From positions 1-19,411 of the forward strand of contig JAFLJU010000250.1 in NCBI GenBank assembly GCA_022712835.1: a stretch of 19,411 nucleotides of DNA, written 5' to 3'. This DNA is from Desulfobacteraceae bacterium. Lineage in GTDB: Bacteria; Desulfobacterota; Desulfobacteria; Desulfobacterales; Desulfobacteraceae. Below the pieces are notes generated by a model. The model worked only from the letters and a program-made list of their open reading frames with translations. It had not been told where the DNA came from and did not search any database. Positions 15,036 to 19,411 of this stretch are shown here, one piece after another. Position numbers and translations under genes: made by a program. Position 1 is the first letter of the stretch. Every line of letters begins with the position of its first letter.

Positions 15036-16136
15036 ATGACTGCAAAACTGGATATGGTCATTATCGGATCCGGCCCCGGCGGGATGGCAGCCGGAATTCT
15101 GGCCAGACAAAAGAACCTGACCTATATCATCCTGGAAAAAGGTCACAACCCCATGCAGGGAATTATTGATACCTATCCCAAGGGGAAAAAGGTCTATCCC
15201 ACTATCCCCAAACGATATACCCAACCCTTTCCCGTGGATGAGATATGCCCGCCCGACGAGCGGGTCCCCGTGGAAGCCTATATTGACCAGGTAAGAAATG
15301 TCGTGGATTCCCTTGATCTCAACATCAACTTCAATGAAGAGTTCAAAACCATTGAAGGAAGCCATCCCGATTACATGGTAAAAACAGACAAGGGGTCTTA
15401 TCTGACAAAAAATATCATTCTGGCCTTTGGCAGCAATATCCCCAACGATCTGGGCATATACGGGGAAGCAAAAACCGTTGCCCGGAACATTGAAAATCCA
15501 GAAGATTATATCGGCATCAATGTGCTGGTCATTGGCGGCGGAAATGCCGCAGCCGATGTGGTAGCCTCCCTTTCCAGAATAAAAAGAGAAGCCCAGGATC
15601 CCACCTCGGTCTACTGGGCACACATCAAGGAAAAATTTGAAATTAACAAGGACACGGCACGGGATCTTGGAGAAGAGATGCTGCTGGGCGGCCAGATCAA
15701 GATTCTCCAGCGGGCAGTCCCTAAAATAGGAGAGGTGGATGCAGACGGGATTGACCGACTCTATATCCACCAGGCATCCAGCGCATCCATGGGCAACGAT
15801 TTGTATCTGTACCAGGGAATGAGCTTCCCCATGAAAAATGTTATTGCCTGCATCGGTACCCACGGACCGTCGGCCATTTTTGACGCCTTGCATCTTCAAC
15901 AGATCACCTGTACCGGCACCATCTGCAAGATTGCCAAGGAAGGCGAACGACTGCTCATGCTCTCGGATCACCTTGAAACAAACCAGAAAGGGGTTTACGC
16001 CATTGGCGGCGCCATCAGTCCCTCCTACCTGGAAATCGGCGCCGACGGCATTATCAAAGAGACAAAACATTCCAATCTCATCTACACGGCGGTCCTGGAT
16101 GCCAGCATCGTTTTGGAAAACCTGGGACCCGAATAG
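15036..16136 (+). CDS. FAD/NAD(P)-binding oxidoreductase of thioredoxin-reductase type (YpdA-like)
   Basis: The 366-residue flavoprotein has the FAD-binding GSGPGG at residues 11-16, a second dinucleotide-binding site VLVIGGGNAAADV (163-175) and a C-terminal FAD motif around GVYAIGGAISPSYLEIGADG. The usual CxxC redox pair of thioredoxin reductase is absent. It therefore belongs with YpdA-like bacillithiol-disulfide reductases or ferredoxin-NADP reductase-like enzymes rather than true TrxB. The electron acceptor is unknown. AAGGAGG lies 7 nt before the ATG. The spacer to the divergent mtaD gene (14847-15035) is AT-rich and must hold both promoters, but no clear hexamer pair stands out. Confidence 0.8.
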   Translation: MTAKLDMVIIGSGPGGMAAGILARQKNLTYIILEKGHNPMQGIIDTYPKGKKVYPTIPKRYTQPFPVDEICPPDERVPVEAYIDQVRNVVDSLDLNINFNEEFKTIEGSHPDYMVKTDKGSYLTKNIILAFGSNIPNDLGIYGEAKTVARNIENPEDYIGINVLVIGGGNAAADVVASLSRIKREAQDPTSVYWAHIKEKFEINKDTARDLGEEMLLGGQIKILQRAVPKIGEVDADGIDRLYIHQASSASMGNDLYLYQGMSFPMKNVIACIGTHGPSAIFDALHLQQITCTGTICKIAKEGERLLMLSDHLETNQKGVYAIGGAISPSYLEIGADGIIKETKHSNLIYTAVLDASIVLENLGPE

Positions 16137-16163
16137 CACCAAAGACAAAACACTTTGCCCTTA

Positions 16164-16197
16164 CCCAACCTCTGGCATTCCCCAACCTCTGACATCC
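16164..16197. repeat. 17-bp tandem repeat downstream of the flavoprotein gene
   Basis: Units cccaacctctggcattc (16164-16180) and cccaacctctgacatcc (16181-16197) differ at two positions. The second unit runs into the left arm of the adjacent 10-bp inverted repeat. Confidence 0.7.
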
Positions 16198-16227
16198 CCC
16201 ATTTTTTTTCTTGACAAGGGGGATGTC
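16191..16227. repeat. 10-bp perfect inverted repeat around the arsR -35 box
   Basis: GACATCCCCC (16191-16200) and GGGGGATGTC (16218-16227) form a perfect inverted repeat with a 17-nt loop that contains a T-run and the TTGACA of the downstream promoter. It may act as the terminator of the flavoprotein gene or as a regulatory element of the metal operon. Confidence 0.6.
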
Positions 16228-16239
16228 TTGCAATAACAT
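16211..16239 (+). promoter_or_regulatory. Promoter of the metal-sensor/permease operon
   Basis: A perfect TTGACA (16211-16216) is followed after 17 nt by TAACAT (16234-16239), a 4/6 match to the -10 consensus. It lies 52 nt upstream of the arsR-family start. Confidence 0.6.
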
Positions 16240-16258
16240 ATGAACAACTGATCAATTG
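16237..16258. promoter_or_regulatory. Candidate ArsR/SmtB-type operator overlapping the -10 box
   Basis: CATATGAACA and TGATCAATTG are separated by 2 nt and form an imperfect inverted repeat (7 of 10 pairs). The TGAACA half-site and 2-nt centre resemble operators bound by SmtB/CadC-family repressors. It overlaps the -10 hexamer, which would allow autorepression. Confidence 0.5.
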
Positions 16259-16296
16259 AAGAGATGATACATGAACTAAAGAGGTGATATATGAAC
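16259..16296 (+). repeat. Duplicated translation-start region with a two-codon mini-ORF
   Basis: aagagatgatacatgaac (16259-16276) and aagaggtgatatatgaac (16279-16296) match at 16 of 18 positions, 20 bp apart. The second copy is the real start of the ArsR-family gene, with a Shine-Dalgarno GAGGTGAT and ATG at 16291. The first copy gives ATG AAC TAA (16271-16279), a minimal upstream ORF. Confidence 0.7.
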
Positions 16297-16635
16297 GTGT
16301 GCCAGGATAAATGTATTAATGAAGTTAACGTGAACAAAACCCTGAAAGAAATTCCTGACCAGGAAGAAATTGTGGGGATGGCAGAGATATTCAAGGCGCT
16401 CAGTGACCCCTCCCGGCTTAAAATTGTCCTGGCGCTGTTGAAACGGGAACATTGCGTGTGTGACATTGCCGTGATCTGTCAACAGTCCGATTCGGCCATA
16501 TCACACCAGCTCAGAATTCTTAGAACCCTAAAAATTGTTAAGAACAGAAGAGAGGGGAAAAGTATTTACTATACACTTGATGACGATCATGTAATTTCCC
16601 TGATCCACTATAGTCTTGACCATGTTAAACATTAA
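16291..16635 (+). CDS. ArsR/SmtB-family metal sensor, CadC-like with two metal sites
   Basis: The 114-residue winged-helix repressor has the family core from EIFKALSDPSRLKIVLAL to SAISHQLRILRTLKIV and EGKSIYY. Cysteines 4, 8, 55 and 57 (NVCQDKC and EHCVCD) reproduce the alpha3N site of CadC (C7, C11, C58, C60) with a constant offset of three. Asp98, His100, His111 and His114 reproduce the alpha5 zinc site of SmtB (D104, H106, H117, E120) with the same spacing. It should therefore release DNA on binding soft or borderline metals such as Cd, Pb or Zn. It lies 17 nt ahead of the permease gene and very likely regulates that operon. Which site is used for allostery cannot be told from sequence alone. 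Confidence 0.92.
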   Translation: MNVCQDKCINEVNVNKTLKEIPDQEEIVGMAEIFKALSDPSRLKIVLALLKREHCVCDIAVICQQSDSAISHQLRILRTLKIVKNRREGKSIYYTLDDDHVISLIHYSLDHVKH

Positions 16636-16652
16636 AAACTCAAGGATACACC

Positions 16653-17765
16653 ATGAATATAGTATATGAAATTTTAAAAGAATCCTGGCTACTTTACCTG
16701 GATGTTGCGATTTACATGCTCTTCGGCTTTTTAGTGGCAGGGATTCTCTATGTATTTTTCAAGGCCGACAAAATCAAACACTATCTGGGGACCGGTAAGA
16801 TCAGACCGGTCTTTCTGGCGGCACTTTTCGGAATCCCCATTCCCCTTTGCTCCTGCGGGGTGGTTCCCGTGGCAACCGGGTTAAAAAAACAGGGGGCCAA
16901 CGACGGAGCAGCCCTTGCGTTTATGATTGCCACCCCCGAGTCCGGGGTGGACTCCATTGCCATCTCCTATGCCATGCTGGATCCTATTCTGACCATTGTC
17001 CGGCCCGTGGCAGGATTTTTCACCGCCGTGTGCACGGGGATTGCTCAAAATTATTGGGGCAATCCAACACCTGCCCCTGCTGTTCCTGTTGCCCCTGCAG
17101 CTCCTACGGCTCCCTCTGACCCCATAAAAGAGACCGGCGGCTGAGGCTGCTCTGCCACCTGCGGTGCAGGTGTACCAGAAAATGCCCCACTCCCCCAACG
17201 GCTGATAGCGGGAATAAAATATGCCTATGGCGAATTGCTGACCGATATTGCAACCCCTTTTATCATTGGGGTTTTTATTGCCGGGACCATTACCTTCTTA
17301 GTTCCCGATGACCTGACGGTCTGGGCCAATGACCATCAATTTTTGTCCATGCTGGCCATGCTGGCAGCCGGTATCCCCATGTATGTGTGCGCCACATCCT
17401 CCACCCCCATTGCAGCAGCTCTTATTCTCAAGGGGTTGAATCCCGGGGCAGCCCTGGTCTTTTTACTGGCAGGCCCTGCCACAAATGCGGCCACCATCGC
17501 CATTGTCAAAAATATTTTCAACACCCGGGCACTTGTCATTTATCTTTCAATGATTGCCACCTGTTCCCTTGCCATGGGCTTTTTTGTGGACTGGCTATAT
17601 AGTTTTTTAGGAATTCAGGCCCAGGTGGTGGTGGGACAAGCATCTGAACTGATTCCCCATCAGGTTCAGTTGGCAGGAGCCTTGATTCTTACGGGTCTCA
17701 TCCTTTATAATTGGATAATAAATTTTAAACAAAACCCAAAACCGTCCCACTCCCATTCCCACTGA
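16653..17765 (+). CDS. SO_0444-type metal-efflux permease, predicted selenoprotein (UGA at codon 164)
   Basis: Reading through the in-frame TGA at 17142-17144 gives one 370-residue protein. Both halves match the two halves of the DUF318/SO_0444 Cu/Zn-efflux permeases. The first half has AALFGIPIPLCSCGVVPVA (Cys66, Cys68), then GAALAFMIATPESGVDSI; the second has VPDDL, AAGIPMYVCATSSTPIAAAL and AGPATNAATIAIVKN. The 90 nt after the TGA still encode a family-like segment (RLIAGIKYAYGELLTDIATP), and no start codon with a Shine-Dalgarno serves the second half. The UGA lies in the soluble linker in GGUGCSATCGAG, where relatives carry Cys-rich metal-binding motifs. A SECIS-like hairpin follows. The C-terminus is His-rich (SHSHSH). 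Likely role: export of thiophilic metals under control of the adjacent sensor. The alternative is a recent nonsense mutation. Confidence 0.85.
17145..17178 (+). promoter_or_regulatory. SECIS-like hairpin downstream of UGA
   Basis: CACCTGC (17156-17162) pairs perfectly with GCAGGTG (17166-17172) around a GGT loop (17163-17165). The stem can be extended by CTG/CAG (17152-17154 with 17176-17178) beyond a small internal loop. The GGU begins exactly 18 nt after the UGA, the same distance as in E. coli fdhF, where an apical GGU is read by SelB. Confidence 0.8.
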
Positions 17766-17824
17766 CGGCCACAGTTTTTTTAAGCCACCGCTTTTTCAGC
17801 TCCACTTTTTTCAGCATCCCCTGG

Positions 17825-18100
17825 TCAGGACTCCACAAGCGTGTGGCTGTCCTGGCTGGTCAGGTCCAATCCATAGACTTTTTTTAAATCGGCAATCCGC
17901 TCCAAGGATTCCTCACCAAAGGGGGCTTTCCCCTCAAAGGAATGAAGCACAATGCCTTCGATTAAATCCCCCAGGGTCATATCATGGTATTCAGCAAGCC
18001 CTTTGAGAACTTTCAGCAAACGTTTTTCAATGCGAACCCCTGTCTGTACCCGTTCAATTTTGCGGGAACCAGATCCAGGGGGTATACTTTTTCGGGTCAT
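17825..18100 (-). CDS. Small ribbon-helix-helix-like protein
   Basis: This is a 91-residue protein with a basic N-terminus (MTRKSIPPGSGSRKIERV). A TGVRIEKRLLKVLKGLAEYH segment follows, then DMTLGDLIEGIVLHSF, a pattern typical of a ribbon-helix-helix strand and two helices. It may be a DNA-binding regulator. Its ATG overlaps the TGA of the MFS gene (ATGA), so it is translated with the exporter and may autoregulate the pair. The remaining C-terminus (ESLERIADLKKVYGLDL) is not recognised. It ends 60 nt from the oppositely oriented permease gene. Confidence 0.68.
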   Translation of the reverse strand: MTRKSIPPGSGSRKIERVQTGVRIEKRLLKVLKGLAEYHDMTLGDLIEGIVLHSFEGKAPFGEESLERIADLKKVYGLDLTSQDSHTLVES

Positions 18101-19341
18101 CCTCTTTTCTCCTTGTACAAAATAAATGATATCAGGCTTGTCAGCATTAATAGCAGACCTGTAAACAATAGCAACCCGGGAAAATCAAATCGGTCCAGCA
18201 AAAACCCATAAAGAATCATGGCACCGGGGATGGCGGCATTTCCCAAAGAGCCTGCCAGGGCAAAGATTCGACCTGCGTAGCGATTGTCCATATTTTTCTG
18301 GAGCAGGGTTTTAAAGGAAACACTTGCCAGAATCAGGGCGCACCCCATGGAAAAAAGACAGAGGATAAAGCCACCTGTCATGGTTATCAAACTGCCCTGC
18401 ATCAAAGAAGAGACAAAAAAAGAGACCACGAACACGGTCCCCATAAAAAAAGTACTGGCAAACAAGGCAAACTTCTCTTTGTTAAACCCATAGCCCTCCC
18501 CCCCACCCATACCAATGACAACTGCCATGACAATGGTGCCGCTGCCGAAGGCTGCCTGGAAAAAACCCAGGGTTCTGGGGCCCGTGGAAATCCGGCCTGC
18601 AATCACGGGCATGAACACCTCAATGGAGCCCACAAAAAAATGGATCACCATGACCATGAACAAGAGAACCATGAGGTGTTGATTTTCAAACAGATACCCA
18701 TAGCCTTGTTTCATATCAAAGATCAGAGAATTTTTCGGTTCCACCTGGATAGGGATTGAGGTAGAGGGAGGGACAGGCGGAATCACAATAAATGATTCAA
18801 ACACAGCAGACACAAGAAAAGAGAGGGCATTGAGAAAAAACACCCATACATAGCCAGCACCAGCCACAACCATCCCCCCCAGCATGGCACCCCCCACCAG
18901 GGAAAACCCGCTGACAAACTGGTGAAGCCCATTGGCCCGGACCAATTGCTCCCTGTCCACAATCTGGGGAATGACCGAAGAAATTGCCGGATCAAAGAAC
19001 GCCGCATTAACGGACAGGATCACCTGGAGGGTCAGGATCAGATAAAAATCCATCCTACCGGCAATAAACAGAAGGGTAAAACAGCCAAGAATTAATCCCC
19101 GGAGCAGATCGGTTCCCACGATAATGGTTTTTCTAGGGTATCTGTCAACAAAGGTACCGGAAAAAAAACCCAGAATCAGGGAAGGAACCAGGGAGGCTGC
19201 CAATACCAGCCCCATTTTTCCTGAAGAGCCTGTAGTTTCAAGTACCCAGAAAGATAGGGCGATCATGTGGAACTTATCCCCCACCTGGGAAACCAGCTGA
19301 CCCGCCAGCAACAGAGTAAATGCGTTGTTCATAATTTTCAT
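18097..19341 (-). CDS. MFS transporter of the EntS/MFS_3 type
   Basis: The 414-residue protein has the features of a major facilitator with about 12 helices. The first helix and loop read NNAFTLLLAGQLVSQVGDKF, followed by ALSFWVLETTGS and the conserved loop FSGTFVDRYPRKTIIVGTDL, the MFS_3 signature seen in enterobactin exporter EntS and related efflux proteins. The second half (FMPVIAGRISTGPRTLGFFQ, AFGSGTIVMAVVIG) fits the same family. The substrate is not evident. An AAGGGA sequence precedes the ATG. It is the first gene of the pair with the ribbon-helix-helix-like protein, transcribed from the right edge of the window. Confidence 0.85.
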   Translation of the reverse strand: MKIMNNAFTLLLAGQLVSQVGDKFHMIALSFWVLETTGSSGKMGLVLAASLVPSLILGFFSGTFVDRYPRKTIIVGTDLLRGLILGCFTLLFIAGRMDFYLILTLQVILSVNAAFFDPAISSVIPQIVDREQLVRANGLHQFVSGFSLVGGAMLGGMVVAGAGYVWVFFLNALSFLVSAVFESFIVIPPVPPSTSIPIQVEPKNSLIFDMKQGYGYLFENQHLMVLLFMVMVIHFFVGSIEVFMPVIAGRISTGPRTLGFFQAAFGSGTIVMAVVIGMGGGEGYGFNKEKFALFASTFFMGTVFVVSFFVSSLMQGSLITMTGGFILCLFSMGCALILASVSFKTLLQKNMDNRYAGRIFALAGSLGNAAIPGAMILYGFLLDRFDFPGLLLFTGLLLMLTSLISFILYKEKRG

Positions 19342-19377
19342 GACAATCCCTTAACAATAAATTTGATTTAATCATAC

Positions 19378-19397
19378 CTTGGTACCAAAACACCAAG
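19378..19397 (-). promoter_or_regulatory. Inverted repeat upstream of the MFS gene, possible operator
   Basis: CTTGGT (19378-19383) and ACCAAG (19392-19397) form a 6-bp inverted repeat, and TTGGTACCAA (19379-19388) is itself a 10-bp palindrome. A TTGACA (complement of 19402-19407) lies just upstream on the minus strand, although no good -10 is spaced 17 nt from it. The repeat sits where a repressor of the MFS operon would bind. Confidence 0.45.
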
Positions 19398-19411
19398 ATA
19401 TTGTCAAGTAG

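Noticed and set aside
15021..16148. Minus-strand 375-codon open frame opposite the flavoprotein gene
   Set aside because: It is the complement of a well-supported gene with FAD motifs and a Shine-Dalgarno; its translation has no recognisable domain.
16653..17144. Permease gene as two genes or a pseudogene split at 17144
   Set aside because: The TGA is in frame, coding continues without a start site for the second half, and a SECIS-like hairpin with fdhF spacing follows, so one selenoprotein explains the data better.
1..19411. CRISPR arrays, tRNA, rRNA, insertion sequences
   Set aside because: No regularly spaced direct repeats of CRISPR size, no tRNA cloverleaf or rRNA-like stretch, and no transposase or terminal inverted repeats were seen.

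Overview
The window looks like chromosomal DNA of a Gram-negative, probably anaerobic bacterium. An OmpA-like lipoprotein, a FecR-domain protein and a DNA ligase with a signal peptide imply a periplasm and outer membrane. Two radical SAM enzymes fit an anaerobe. A UGA codon followed by a bacterial-type SECIS hairpin implies selenocysteine decoding. This mix suggests Desulfobacterota (Desulfobacteraceae-like). That is inference; no rRNA or tRNA is present to confirm it.

Layout. 1-2200 (+): the 3' end of a membrane protein gene, then a fatty-acyl-CoA ligase closed by a strong terminator. 2400-4520 (+): a consensus promoter, a FecR-domain protein and an OmpA-like lipoprotein in overlapping frames, then a lysophospholipase-like alpha/beta hydrolase. 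4520-5855 (-): a peptidoglycan-binding-type protein translationally coupled to a secreted ATP-dependent DNA ligase. 5880-6178: a broken coding remnant. 6179-11389 (-): the most unusual region, read as C11 (clostripain-family) protease, 73-aa Cys-containing peptide, radical SAM/SPASM maturase, second radical SAM protein. It looks like a RiPP (ribosomally made, post-translationally modified peptide) locus. The tail of the peptide gene is partly duplicated in a shifted frame, and the second copy has a TGA where the first has a Cys codon. 11626-13232 (-): a ThyA-like protein coupled to an alpha/beta hydrolase. 13417-13573: a possible small structured RNA. 13575-14846 (-): MTA/SAH deaminase. 15036-16136 (+): a flavoprotein of thioredoxin-reductase type. 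16291-17765 (+): a CadC/SmtB-type metal sensor and an SO_0444-type metal permease that reads as one gene only if an internal UGA is selenocysteine. 17825-19341 (-): an MFS exporter coupled to a small ribbon-helix-helix-like protein.

How the genes work together. In the RiPP-like operon the small peptide is the likely substrate of the two radical SAM enzymes, and the C11 protease is a plausible leader peptidase. In the metal operon the ArsR-family sensor probably represses its own promoter, which overlaps an imperfect inverted repeat, and so controls the selenocysteine-containing permease. Several short tandem duplications (12, 17, 17, 20 and about 109 bp) lie in intergenic or gene-end positions.
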